Source: Phorcus lineatus (Eukaryota > Mollusca > Gastropoda > Trochida > Trochidae). From it: a stretch of 64,000 nucleotides of DNA. Position numbers and translations under genes: made by a program. Under the pieces are notes generated by a model that saw nothing but the letters and a program-made list of their open reading frames with translations, was not told the origin of the DNA and did not search any database. This document shows, piece after piece, positions 22,755 through 34,638 of the stretch. The stretch's first letter is position 1; each line of letters starts with the position of its first letter. The DNA lies in the NCBI GenBank assembly GCA_921293015.1, contig OV121088.1, positions 8,493,882 through 8,557,881 on the forward strand, given 5' to 3'.

Positions 22755-23460
22755 TTCTCGGGTCTGGATGAAAGACTAGGTTTTAGGATAAGGTGATGTA
22801 ACATGTGTCTTGATGAAGGGTGTGTGACTGATGTTCTGGGTTTAAACTTTGCAGAAAAGAGCATGTTTCATACAATGCCTGGATGGTTTTATGCACGGTT
22901 TTATGGTTGAATGCTGAGGGTTAGAGACTGACTTCTATATTTTTTGTTTAAAATTTACAGAGAGCATGTTCCTGAAAATGTATTGATGGTGGTATTCTTT
23001 AATGCTGATGATTGGAGTCAGACTTTAAAGTTCTGAGTTTGAATCTTGCAAAACAAAAGAGCATGTTCCTTACAAATTTGCATGGCTTTATGGTATTTAT
23101 GGTGTTATTGTTGGATGCTGATGTTTAGTATCTGACTCTGATGTTATGGTCTCAAACTTTCAGGAAAAAATCATGTTCCTTACAAATGTACTGATGGTGT
23201 TATGATGGTATTGTGTTTTCTTAAATGCTGAGAGTTGGAATCTGACTATGATGTTCTGGCTTTGAACCTTGAAAAAAAAGAGCAAGTTCCTTACAATGTA
23301 TTGATGGTGTTATGATGGTATGGTTGTATTCTTTAATGCTGATGTTTGTAGTCCGACTTTGATGTTCAGGGTTTGAATCATTAAAAAAAAGAGCATGTTC
23401 TTACAGGGTTTTATATTGTGTGGTTTTATGGTTGAACACTAATGATTAGAGTCTTTTTTG
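22755..23460. repeat. Diverged tandem array, 97-111-bp unit, about six copies
   Basis: The phrase (A)GCATGTTCC recurs at 22861, 22964, 23061, 23171, 23282 (as GCAAGTTCC) and 23393. Each time it is followed by TTACAA-, GATGGT- and ATGCTGA-type segments and a CTGACTnTGATGTTCTGGGTTTGAA-like stretch. It begins soon after the LINE tail. Confidence 0.85.
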
Positions 23461-24372
23461 AGGTTGAAAATTAAAGAAAGAGGAGACATTTGTGGCTGCG
23501 CCACTCATGAAAATATTGGCTTTCCGTTTCATTGGACAAGAGATAAGCGAAAACATAGAAAACCAAAAATATCCTCTTATCAATCAAACCCACAAACTTT
23601 TAAATAATGATTTAACCATAAAATCATCTTAGCCTAAAACATAACTTCTTGAAACCGAACATTAAGTCTTGAATTGAAAAATTTAAACATTTTTCAAAGG
23701 CTCCTTTATTTATCATATTATTTGAAATAATTTTCTAAAACTGAATGTTGGTCTCATAGAATACGAATTATTGTTTAAATTCTGATCAAAAACCATATAT
23801 ATGCCTATAGAGTTTAAACACTTCTTTACATGTTAACGTTATTTCATCATTAGTTATTCAACCTTTAAGATATATCTTACTATTATATTTCCTTTAAGAA
23901 AGTAATAAGTTGAGTGTTGTGATTTGATAAAATGATATCATGAAATAAAAAACAGCTCTCTTCCATTTTCAATAACTTTATAAATGTCTGTCACTTACTT
24001 ATTCTTCAGTGAAAAAAGTTTAGAAATATTTTGTATTTATTTATGTTATTTATCCGTCTGAGGTCATGAGCATTCATGATGATATTACTGTTAATAATTG
24101 ACCTAGACAGTTTTCATTATCAAAATTTGAGATTTTAAAGTTTTACAAAGAGGTGATTATTTCTCAAAGGCGTCAGCTTTTTGGTAACACCTTTTCAACG
24201 GAATTAGACAATGATAATATATTACGAAATTCTTATTCAGTAGATCAACAGCCCAAAGTTGCATACACTGACAGTGACACACGTTCATCATGAAACAGTT
24301 TACTAGACATATAAAATATCTTTGAAAACTGAACCAGTGGACCCCTCATGTTGAGCCTCATTTTGCGAGCAG

Positions 24373-24570
24373 GTGATTTCAAGCAGTTATACACAAGCTA
24401 TTATACAAAGCAACTGGTCCTCGCTAACTCAGGTATTCCTCAGAGGTCAGGGGTCACCCACATGGCTAGAAGTTCTTCTTCTATCCAAAACTCAAACCAG
24501 CATGGCATCCCCTGCCCATTTCGGCTTTACCAAAGGGCTGGATTTAATTTTGATGAAAACTCTCTGCTAG
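24373..24570 (+). other. Weak candidate exon
   Basis: An acceptor-like TTTTGCGAGCAG| precedes 24373 and a good donor CTAG|GTAAGA ends the segment at about 24570. One frame stays open across it (serine- and glutamine-containing, ending NFDENSLLG). No family is recognised. A reading frame this short can be open by chance, so confidence is low. Confidence 0.2.
24444..24456 (+). promoter_or_regulatory. Consensus DR1 nuclear-receptor half-site pair
   Basis: AGGTCA-G-GGGTCA is a direct repeat of the nuclear-receptor half-site with one-base spacing, the arrangement bound by RXR/HNF4/COUP-type receptors. It lies in the GC-richer island. A 13-bp match in 64 kb is uncommon, but function is not shown. 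Confidence 0.4.
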
Positions 24571-24849
24571 GTAAGATCTAGATTTACGTTCTCTATTACT
24601 GCGCAAGGTCTGTTGGTTGCGGATGTACGTTAATTCTGACAACCTGCGGCCTGCATGTCCATCTGCCAGGTAACCGCGGCCCTTGTGATGTCTTTAAGAG
24701 AAACAAGTTCATAAACTCTTACACAAGCTTATTGTCTTCCCTGGGGACATAAAGGGCGTATGTATGTTATATATATATGTTTATGTGGGGCTCAGTGCAA
24801 GTGTGCTAACTAGGTGATTATATACATGCTGTACAGTCATTTCATAACA

Positions 24850-25315
24850 TTGGGAACTCAATACTTGGTGAAATTGATCTCAACATTTATTGATAGTATA
24901 TATTTGGTCAGTCCTTTCTCAAACATGAAGTGAAATTAACTCTTGGTGAAATTTTGGTCAGCAGATACAGAAATAAATGTACATTAGGTTTGTCTTTTCT
25001 AGAATATGCTCTGAAATTAATTTGGTGCTCGATAAAATTATTGCCAAAAGTTGTGGAAAGAAATATGTATTCAGTTAGTCCTTCCTCAAACATGGTGTGA
25101 AATATCCTTTTAGTGAAATTATTCGCCAAAGTTATGTAAAGAAATATATATCAGGTTAGTCCTTTCTCAAACATGCTGTGAAATTAACTCAATACTTTCG
25201 GAAATTATGTTCAACATTTATGGAAAGAAATACAAATTCAGACAGTCTTTTCTCAAGCACATTGAAATTGTCTCAATACTTAGAGAAATTATGCTCAACA
25301 CTTGTTGAAAGAATT
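24850..25315. repeat. Diverged tandem array, 80-87-bp unit, five copies
   Basis: GTC(C)TTTCTC-AA-CATG-TGAAATT recurs at about 24911, 24991, 25078, 25159 and 25244, followed by GAAATTAT-, CAACATTTATGGAAAGAAAT-like segments. Confidence 0.85.
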
Positions 25316-26671
25316 TTTGTATGTTACAACTTTTAGAAAAAAGTTTTCTTTGGTTGTTTCAATATTGATTTTTTTATTCAAATTGCCTGAAATGTTTGTT
25401 TTTGTCATATGTAGATCACATGTGTTGAAATCCACACCTGTTCTACGCTGTTACTGCCCCAGTATGAAATGTAATGACGCTGTTTGTATACTCAAGACCT
25501 ATTGAGCTACAAGGAAATATTTTTTTGGGTGTTCACTGTCAAATATTTCTATAAGTCTATAGACTGTAGTAGGAGTGCATTCATCTGTTTCAAAAGTGTT
25601 ATCTATAAACAGCTTTATTTTCAGCAAGTTTATATCTCCAACTAACTGATAACATAATTATATAATTTTTCATTGATTTATTTAATTTAGAATATTGATA
25701 ATGTTATTTAGCCAAGGAGACAGCTGTCATGCTATTCAAGATTGATTTTAGACATATTTATTTTGATAAGAAAACTATGAAAATCAATATTTATGTGATG
25801 ATAGGAATTGGACAAGGTTATACTTTATAGCCATATTCATTCTGTTCAGTGGCTTATTTTAATGAAAAGATATGAATGCATCATACATAAGATTTAACAC
25901 ATGTGTAACATTATGATTTTATTTTAATTTACAATACACGATTTTTCATAAATTCAATGATTTATAATTATATACATTTTAGAAAAAATTACACTAATAT
26001 GAGACATTCACAAAGAATGGATCTTGATCTTAGTATTATTGAATAGATTATATGAATGGACTTGTTGACATACTGAGTGACAATATAAGATTATTAAATG
26101 ATTATAATTTTCATTTGTCATATTAATGTGATGCGTTCATCATAAAAGAACAAATATGTATTCTATTATATTCTATTTATTATGTGAGAATGTTGCAGTA
26201 TCAGTGTTAAAGTCTGTTAAATGTGTCATAAGTTAACGAAAAAATTAAAATAGTATATATTTTTTTCACAAATTTTGTCAAAAAGTCATATAAATCTGTT
26301 TTATGAATGCTTTTTAGTTCAATTTACATGTATTCTTACCCGCAATATACTTTTAATCTGCATCTTATTTATATAAGATAAAATTAACTAAATTAATTAT
26401 CTAATAACACCCCCTCACAAATCGTATAAATTAATTATCTTTAAATCACTCAACTGGGCCTATAAAAGATGAGTTCTGTCAAAACACAATCCTTTGACTG
26501 ATGAAACACTTGACACTTATTTAGAAGAGCTTTATACTTACAATGGGGCTGATAATTACTTATCAATAATGTATTCTTGTATGCACCTTATATGCAATGA
26601 GGAGACTGACGATGTGTTGATTACATGTCCAATACTTCCCCACTTCTTTAGGACTTGGGTCTGATTCTAAT
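25316..26671. other. AT-rich non-coding stretch
   Basis: No gene, RNA gene or organised repeat is seen. Confidence 0.6.
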
Positions 26672-26973
26672 GTCAGGGTGAGGTGATTTTGAGTCGAACG
26701 TTGCTTTAAAGAGTATTTAAATTATATCACAGCTGCTAATGAAATTGCATGTAGAAAGCCTGCAACACTATTGTGGCTATGCACTGCAGTGAGACCTGCA
26801 AACATTGGCTGACTCAAGTGAATGAGCTGAAATTGGGTAGCATTGCACACAAACATTACCACATGTAGAACTGTTCTCTGCTGCAGACAATGTTACCAAC
26901 CCCTGACAGGATTTGAACCCAGGATATTTTTAATTGAAGCCGAACCACTAACCACTTTGCTATCCCACTCCAA
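26672..26973 (-). mobile_element. tRNA-derived SINE family 1, diverged minus-strand copy
   Basis: On the minus strand it begins with a tRNA-like head containing an A-box-like GCAAAGTGGTTAGTGG and a B box GGTTCAAATCC. It continues through the family body (TTGTCTGCAGCAGAGAAC, GTGCAATGCTAC, CATAGCCACAATAGTGTTGC) to the tail at 26672-26690. It is clearly homologous to the full copy at 55427 but more diverged, so older. It shows the family is inserted in both orientations. Confidence 0.88.
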
Positions 26974-28673
26974 TGTTTAAATGTACAAAGGGAGAAAGTC
27001 TTTACTGTTCGCCTTTACAAGTTTCCTTGGTATGGTATATTGTCTAAGGAACCGTGCTGAGTGCCTGATTACAGGAATCATTGTGAATTTTGTTTCTCAT
27101 CAGTTCCTCCTAGGCCAAGGGATTTACGATATATAAAATTTTCTAGTTTACCAAAATATTAATCAATTTCAATGCTTTTGGCATCTTCTTTATGCCGTCA
27201 CTTGATGACAACGAAGTGTTTTGAATAATATGCCTCTTTTAATACTGTTCTCTTGCACTCCATTTTTAAACTCAACAATCAAAGTAAAGGACCACCAATT
27301 AACTGTTTAGTATTGAAGAATTAGGTAGTGAATATTAATCCTAAAGAAACTCGAACATTAAATATTTTTGTGGACCTTAACTTTTTCTGCTGAGTATATC
27401 ATTGCCCTCATTTTCAAAACCACAATGTTTACTCTTGATACAGTTGATAGATTAGGAGACACAATAATTTGACATAATATTATATTTATGAAGGCTATAA
27501 ACCTCTCTTACACAACCAATCATTTGTATGTTTTATTTATTTTACATCTTTACAGGCTAGTTATGTATTTGTATATCATTGGCATATGTGTCTTGTTTTA
27601 CAATATCACGCCTCTGTGGACACAAATTGCAATACGTTTGTTTATATTTGTATATCAATATTTACATGAGGTGTATAGACAGAGAGTATGATGCGAAACA
27701 GGGTGTCAGGAAAACCATGCATGGTGTAGCTAGCAAAATCAGATAAAGACAAAAAGCATGTTTTTTTTGGAAACAAGGATGTGTTACAAAGAGTCATGTT
27801 CTTATATATGAACAATTACCTCCAGATTGTGAACTTTATATATATATATATAATATACGTACATACATAGATAATAAATCTACATTAAGTTAGTTGTCTT
27901 AGAAATTTGATTATATGAATAGTTTTAGACATTCAAAAAACATTTTTTTGTGGATAAAATTTTTTACGTGTAAACATTTAAAAGAACATTTATATCTATA
28001 TTTATGTTTGTTTTCTTTTTACGCTTCAAGGTTTATTGGGTAAGTGGAACTGTTTATTCTTTGTGTACATGATTTCAAGATCAAATGATGTGAACATTGA
28101 AATAAGATATGACAAATTTTGGTTTCTATACTGATGTTGTATTTGATGTTGGTGTTACTTGTGGTGACTATTAATTAGTGATGAGAATTCAAGTTTAATT
28201 TGATGTTTAGTGTTGTGATTACAGCATTTTCATCTTTATGACGAGGGGTTGTATCAAAATATTGTGTTGTATATAAAAGTGATTTTGTTTAGTGTTTTAT
28301 TTGTTGTACATCATTTTTCATGAATCAAATACATGTAATTTTATTTGAAATGATTTAATTGATTGTTACCAATACCACCTTGTTAATCTACAATTGTCAC
28401 ATTCTTATATATTTGTATTTTCTGGTATTTTCCGGCAACAGAATATGATGCAATTAAGATGTATATGAATGATAACCAAATATTGGTAAGGAACTAATTA
28501 AAGTTAAAATATGCTGCAACAAACAATATCATGAAAAATTAATGTCATAGTTAGCAAAAAATGCTGCTGTTCAAAGGAGTATTAACTATTGAAAACCAGT
28601 CTAGCTATTAATTAAATTTTATGTGTAACCCAAATTTCAAAACTTCATTTGACAATGAAGGAGACTGTTTTAC
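26974..28673. other. AT-rich non-coding stretch
   Basis: No gene is seen; TA-rich runs lie near 27838-27860. Confidence 0.6.
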
Positions 28674-29120
28674 TTAAAGTGATACAGAGTACGTTACATA
28701 ACTTTTTTATGTGGTATACATAAGAGGAAAATATTGTATGACCTTTCCAAAGGTGAATCTTTGTCTCAAAAATGCCAAAATTATGACATTTGCTTGTTTT
28801 CATTGATAATCTGAGGGCCACATAAATGTTAACCAGTTAAATTCTTCGTCCCATGTACATGTACATTAGTTAAATGACCTAGAAAGCACTACAAACCTGT
28901 ATTTCCCATTGTGTCTGCTGTAAATAATTTTCGGAAATTACGTTCGAGTCATTAGCGTGCATGTGCAAATCTCGAATGAAGTCTTTTTATTGTCACTAGA
29001 CCGAACTGATAAGTAATGAGATGTTAATTATCAGAAACAACGACTACTATTTCTCGATCAAATAACACAATTTATGAAGTTTGACATATCTGACCCCAAC
29101 AACAGACTGTGCCCCTTTAA
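28674..29120. mobile_element. TTAA-flanked MITE, degenerate copy
   Basis: TTAA at 28674-28677 and 29117-29120 bracket imperfect terminal inverted repeats: AGTGATACAG on the left against AGGGGCACAG from the right. The right part resembles the right end of the 55-kb MITE (TTTGACATAT-TGAC--CAACAAC before the terminal CTTTAA), which supports common origin. No transposase is encoded. Confidence 0.5.
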
Positions 29121-29429
29121 GAAAAGGATTTTCAAAAGCAGTACAGTATTTCTTTAGTCGAAGAGTTCTGCCAAGGTGATCTATATGTGATAAAACTGAG
29201 TTTCTTTGAAGATCCTTGTTGTTTACTTTGTTAAAAGGATTCAAAAGTTTATATAATGATAGGCAGTATACCTGTAACATGACCAGCTTGATTCTGAAGG
29301 AAATAGATAACAGTAAATATTGGTCTTTCAGCTCTAGCCTGAACTCAGTGTCAACACCATAATGCTTTCTTTGTGTGTCGGAAGTGCAGTATGTAGGGGT
29401 ATGAAGTGCTAGTTTGTCAGCAAATCAAG

Positions 29430-30020
29430 GTTTTCGGATAACAACTTCTTTTTTGTATTGACAAGGTTTCAGGATAACTCCTTAATTGTGAATTAAAACA
29501 TGGTTTCTGGATAACAGCTTCTTTTTTGTATAGACAAGGTTTCAGGATAACTCCTTAATTGTGAATTAAAACATGGTTTCTGGATAACAGCTTCTTTTTT
29601 TGTATAGACAAGGTTTCAGGATAACTCCTTAATTGTGAATTAAAACATGCTTTCTGGAAAACAGCTTCTTTTTTATATAGACAAGGCTTCATGATAACTC
29701 CTTAAATGTGAATTTAAACATGGTTTCTTGATAACAGCTTCTTTTTTGTATAGAAAAGGTTTCGTGATTACATATTTAATTGTGAATATAAACATGGTTT
29801 CTGCATAACAGCTTCTTTATTTTGAGTCTGATCATTTGAATAATAATTAACTTATTTTGAATATATACAGGGTTTTTGGATAACAACTTCTTTATTTTAT
29901 TTATAGACAATGTTTTTTTGTAGCAGCTATATAGATAATGTTACTGGATGACAAATGATTTTATAGATAACTTCTGTATGGTGAATATATACAAAGTTTT
30001 GTGGATGACACCTTCTTCAT
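29430..30020. repeat. Tandem array, 72-75-bp unit, about eight copies
   Basis: GGATAACAGCTTCTTTTTTG recurs at about 29437, 29509, 29582, 29656, 29729, 29802 and 29877, with CAAGGTTTCAGGATAACTC and TTAATTGTGAATTAAAACA between. The first three units are nearly identical and later ones decay progressively. Confidence 0.93.
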
Positions 30021-30766
30021 TGTGATAAACACAATTTTTTTAATAGTAAATTCACATAGATATCCTCAAATGTAGACCTTATCAGATTGTTGTGAATTAA
30101 AGAATGGATACAACGTACCCCATTTTGATATTCGTATTGTCCAACAACAAACATAGAAAATGGATGGTCAAAAGATAATCTGGTGAAGTAGATTTATGGA
30201 AACATATCTTACAGTTGAATACAACAATCTACTTAAGATTTGAACAGAACAGTTGGGCAGGTGGGGCAAGGTAAGTTAAATATGTATGTAGGTATAGGTG
30301 ACACTGACAGGTAAGTCTGTCTCCATAGTGACAGGCGTTTGTATCATTGTCTCACTCTCTTAGAAAGATCCCAGCATGCTCTGCTCTGTTCTGAACTTGT
30401 CCGGAGGGCTTCAGCGGGTCCAAAAGACTACATCTCTCTAGGTGTTGGACTCGACTGGGACCCGAGTACCTGAAATTCTTGTCTTTGAACAAGAGGCCAT
30501 GATTTTTTGTTCAGCCGAGGTATAATACTCTTATATGATAACTTACATATGGTCATATAGGCACACTTTTGCATGAAATGTCTTTATTTGATTATGTCGA
30601 ACATCTTAATTCATACATCAAAGATAAACAGTCTGAAATTACTTAAATAAGTAATTGTTATCTGCTCTTTTCGATTCCTCAAGTCCATCTAGACCCGACT
30701 CTGGCTCAAAAACTTGAGACCCCCCCCCCGGAAGTCCTACTTGTCCTTGTACTTAACAGACATGTG
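30021..30766. other. Non-coding stretch
   Basis: No gene is supported. A GC-richer patch lies at about 30290-30480, and a run of ten C is at about 30721-30730 just before the next minisatellite. Confidence 0.5.
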
Positions 30767-30990
30767 GTCTCTACCGCTTTTGGTGAGAGTCTACCATTTT
30801 TGAAGAGTCTACCGCTTTTGGTGAAAGTCTACAGCTTTTGGTGAGAGTCTACATCTTTTGGATAGAGTCTGCCGCTTTTGGCGAGAGTCTGCCGCTTTTG
30901 GCGAGAGTCTACCGCTTTTTGCGAGAGTCTACGGCTTTTGGCGAGAGTCTACGGCTTTTTTATGAGAGTCTACTGCTTTTGGTGAGAGCC
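30767..30990. repeat. 20-bp minisatellite, about eleven units
   Basis: The unit GAGAGTCTACCGCTTTTGGC repeats with point changes from 30767 to 30990. The small open frame across it is a by-product of the repeat. Confidence 0.96.
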
Positions 30991-31984
30991 TCAGTTTTCA
31001 GAGCTGTCCTCCCAGCCTCTCGACCAAAGATCAAAATCTACTGCCTTTCAATACTCTCATTAGTATGAAGAATAAGTAACAAAAACTGCTTTTAGCTGTA
31101 TCAGCAATTCTAGCCTACCACAGGTATGAAAAATAGTAAGATGCACTTCATTTTATGACACCACCAGTGCAAGGTTGACAATGTATTCAGAAACAATCTT
31201 TTTCATGATATAACAAACAGATTGTATGAGATACAACATATGTAATCATAAGTACAATTTAATCCAACATCATTTACGTAGCTGCATTCAAGTTTAACAA
31301 ATACATATCAAAATCATTGTTCAAGAAAATATTTCTCAAAGATACAATTGCGAAAGCAAATTGTTTTAGTGCATTGGTGTTTAATTACAGGTTAGATTTT
31401 CCCTCAAAAAGCAATGAGGAATCTGAATAGATATAATTTATATAAGTCATATACCCTTAGTTTTCCAATATAATAAACAAATATAGCCTAGGGTCTTTAT
31501 GAAAAATTATTGAAATAAAATATTTGATCTCGTTTGATGGAATAACTTTTAAAATGTAATATTGTATATGTTCGCATGTTTGATATTTATAAATTCAATT
31601 TGACAGCTATTGCTCAGGTTTCTAAGTGGATTGATGTTAATGGAATAATCACAATGGATTTTGTTTGTCGAAGAAATACCTGTGTTAATGTCATTTGACT
31701 GCTCATACCTCCTCCTTGCCATTAAGAAAAACTGACGCAAAATTGTTAAACGAAATCTAAATAAGCTTTAAAAATACTAAAATAGACGAATTCTTCTTTC
31801 TTATATCACAGACATGTTATTAGTGTTGTACATTTTTCTTGAAAATTTATCATCTCTGCATTCTGAATATTAATAATACGAAACTAAGATGATCTGACTT
31901 TCTCTAAATCTTTATATAGCTTGGTTTCCGCAATCAGCAACAATATTTATCACTTCTTATATACTCAAATCTGCTACAGGAAAT
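30991..31984. other. AT-rich non-coding stretch
   Basis: Nothing is recognised on either strand except the SINE target site at its right end. Confidence 0.6.
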
Positions 31985-32235
31985 CCCGCCAGGGGCTCGG
32001 CAACTTTGTCTGCAGTAGAGAACTGTTCTACACGCAGTCAGGTTTGGGTGCAATGCTACACTGAAATTCAGCGCAGTACCACCCATGGTTCGCTAGTTCC
32101 AGCCGATGCTCGCAGGTTTCACCGCAGTGCATAGCCACAATAGTGTTGCGGGCTTTCTCCCTGCCATAATACTAGCAGCCGCGATACAAGTGAAATAATC
32201 TTGAAAGCGGCGTTAAACAACATCTCACTCACTCA
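31985..32235 (+). mobile_element. SINE family 1, 5'-truncated copy with perfect target duplication
   Basis: The copy starts inside the tRNA-like head (CCCGCCAGGGGCTCGG) and runs through the body to GCGGCGTTAAAC and a CTCACTCACT tail. It is bracketed by a perfect 14-bp direct repeat CTGCTACAGGAAAT (31971-31984 and 32236-32249), the hallmark of LINE-mediated insertion. The intact duplication shows that truncation happened at insertion and that the copy is young. Confidence 0.95.
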
Positions 32236-32683
32236 CTGCTACAGGAAATGGATGTGAAATTATCTCTAGAACAGGAATGATTTATTATACTCTTACTATT
32301 CTTCTACTTCCCACTTGTAGTCAACGAAAAGCTCTAAATAAAGCTGTGTTTAATTTCATTTTAAAAATTATGTCCCTTTTTTGAAATATTCGTAATATTT
32401 TGTCAACAGTCAGTTAATTTTTTATCATGTATATAAGTCATCATGTTTGAAATGAATTTTCTCTCTATTTGTCATCAGATGAATTTAATACATCTTTAGT
32501 AGACGGTTGATAAACAAGCAATCCTTCAACCTTTGTAAATGTGTCAAGCACTTGTCAAGAATTATGTTTAAAAATAAATGGAAAGGAAGGATATGCAGCG
32601 AAGTTGTTGACCTCACTTTGTATTGTAAATGTCCTCAATGATCAATATATACTCAGTAGAGTATTATTATAGTTATAATAGTT

Positions 32684-32766
32684 AAGGATTCAGCAGAAAT
32701 GCTGAATCCTTATTGTTATTGGCGTGTTTTTTATTATTAAGGATTCAGCAGAAATGCTGAATCCTT
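32684..32766. repeat. Duplicated 12-bp-stem hairpin
   Basis: AAGGATTCAGCA-GAAA-TGCTGAATCCTT forms a perfect 12-bp stem with a GAAA loop at 32684-32711 and again at 32739-32766. The 55-bp period includes TTATTGTTATTGGCGTG. It heads the composite repeat block. Confidence 0.95.
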
Positions 32767-32781
32767 ATTGTTATTGGCGTG

Positions 32782-32814
<33 letters not shown>

Positions 32815-33470
32815 CCACGATTCTTGTGAACAAAATTCAGCCAATACTAGCCACTCAATTACAACCAATCTTTACATTCTTATAGCCCTTACCAAGACCT
32901 CGCGACGCGAAGCTTTTCAGCCAATTCGGACATTGCATTAAAGGCTCAGTACCACTCAAACTTTTCAAAATTAACATTGGAAATTTTTTCAAAATGCACT
33001 TAGAGACTTGAAACTTTTTTTAAACGATGCGCAATAACATTTCAAGCAAAAAAGTAAATCATGGCGAATTCGTAGCATGAATACTTTCGCCGCTATATTG
33101 CTTTTTATGACTTTTTGAAATTTCCGGACCCCATGCATCTTTGAAATGTAACTCCTCTGAAGATACTTGCATCTAAGAGCTGAAAATCTCCAAGAATGTA
33201 GCTGAGCCATTGGGAATTTCAGGGTGATTCAGATTTTGATGAAAGTCAAATATTTATTCCTCAGCAAGCCTTCAAAGTCGGGCGACTTTGCTCGTTTTAG
33301 CATATTCAAGGGCAGATAACTCAAAAACCTACCCGTCGAATTTCATGAATTTTGCATGACAGTTTGACGTGAACAAGGTCTTTAAGAATCAAGCATAAAA
33401 TCGATCGCGAACAGTCATTTCAGTTCACAAGAGAGAGTCAAAGTTTGCATCATACTATATGTCAATTAAG

Positions 33471-33760
33471 TGCGTTAGCAAGGGTTAAATTGCAAAAAAT
33501 TGAAGGAAAACATCAATATTGAGGAACGGTCAAGACGTGTGACATGTCCAAATGCATGTACATGCGCTCTTGTATGTGTGAAAGGGGTAATGTTGACAGA
33601 AATACTCTACATTGCTCTTGTATCGAGATTCGTTACGTGCGTTAGCAAGGGCTAATTTGAAAAGTTGAAGGAAAACTGTCAAGATATGCGACATGGGGCA
33701 AAGTTTGAGAGAAATACTCTTTGATGTCTTATAAACAAGCACGTAATCGACAGTCTACAG
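33471..33760. repeat. Internal 167-bp repeat inside each large unit
   Basis: TGCGTTAGCAAGGG(T/C)TAA recurs at 33471 and 33638, followed by TTGAAGGAAAAC and AGAAATACTCT in both. Unit 2 has the same pair at 35046 and 35213, so the internal duplication predates the duplication of the large unit. Confidence 0.85.
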
Positions 33761-34584
33761 AAGGACAAAATCGCTCTTTGTAGCAAAAGTCCGTACGACT
33801 GCACGTATGGTCAACATGTGCGAGATGACCAAATGCACACAAGTGCGTCAAGCACTGTCAAATTCTGATCAGACAGGCAGAGAAGCAAGCAAAAAAGCCT
33901 GCCTGACTGACCTGAGCCGACTGACTGACATAGTCTTGATTATTTATATATAATAAGACCCTCAACCTATGTACCAGCATTCGGGAACTATATTCCAGTG
34001 TCGGCAAAGCACTTGATCACGCCAAAGGAAAACACTAGCCCTTTTTCAACTTTCAAACCTCTACTGCCTCCCCTCCACATACCCCTTACATTGTGATGTT
34101 CTTGCTTTCTTGCCTCAACTGCCAGCAGGCCGTGTACATCGAGTAAACCTCACTTCCGCCCCTATGTCTCGCTACGTACTGAAAACGTATACAAAACGTC
34201 ATTTCCCTTCAAAATACGGCTAAATCAACTGCAGTGCACTAAAAATGTCTTCAAAACGCTATCTAAACTTGGAAAAGCACTTAGTTTGCCCCCAAGAGCC
34301 ACGTGTGCTCATATTTTGCTGAATCCTGTCATTGTCGTCGCTTGCGACTATATTTATTATTATTATTATTCCACGATTCTTGTGAGCAAAATTCAGCCAA
34401 AACTAGCGACTCAATTACAACCAATCTTTACAATCTTATAGCCCTTACCAAGACCTCGCGACATGAAACTTTTCAGCCAATTCGGACATTGCATTAAAGG
34501 CTCAGTACCATTCAAAATTTTCAAAATTAACATTGAAAAATTTTTCAAAATTGACTTACAGACTTGAAACTTATTTCAAAAGAT

Positions 34585-34638
34585 GCGCAATTAAATTGCA
34601 AGCAAATCATGGCGCAATTAAATTGCAAGCAAATCATG
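34585..34638. repeat. 27-bp tandem duplication private to unit 2
   Basis: GCGCAATTAAATTGCAAGCA and the seven bases after it occur twice in a row at 34585 and 34612. Unit 1 lacks it, so it arose after the large units diverged. Confidence 0.9.

Larger units (their letters stand above)
23461..24849. other. Non-coding stretch with a GC-richer island
   Basis: 23461-24330 is plain AT-rich sequence. From about 24340 to 24740 composition becomes richer in GC. That part holds a perfect DR1-type AGGTCA repeat and an open frame ending near a GTAAGA donor. Nothing here is an identified gene. Confidence 0.5.

Noticed and set aside
29430-30020. CRISPR-like regular repeat array
   Set aside because: Repeats are directly tandem without unique spacers and the genome is eukaryotic; it is a minisatellite.
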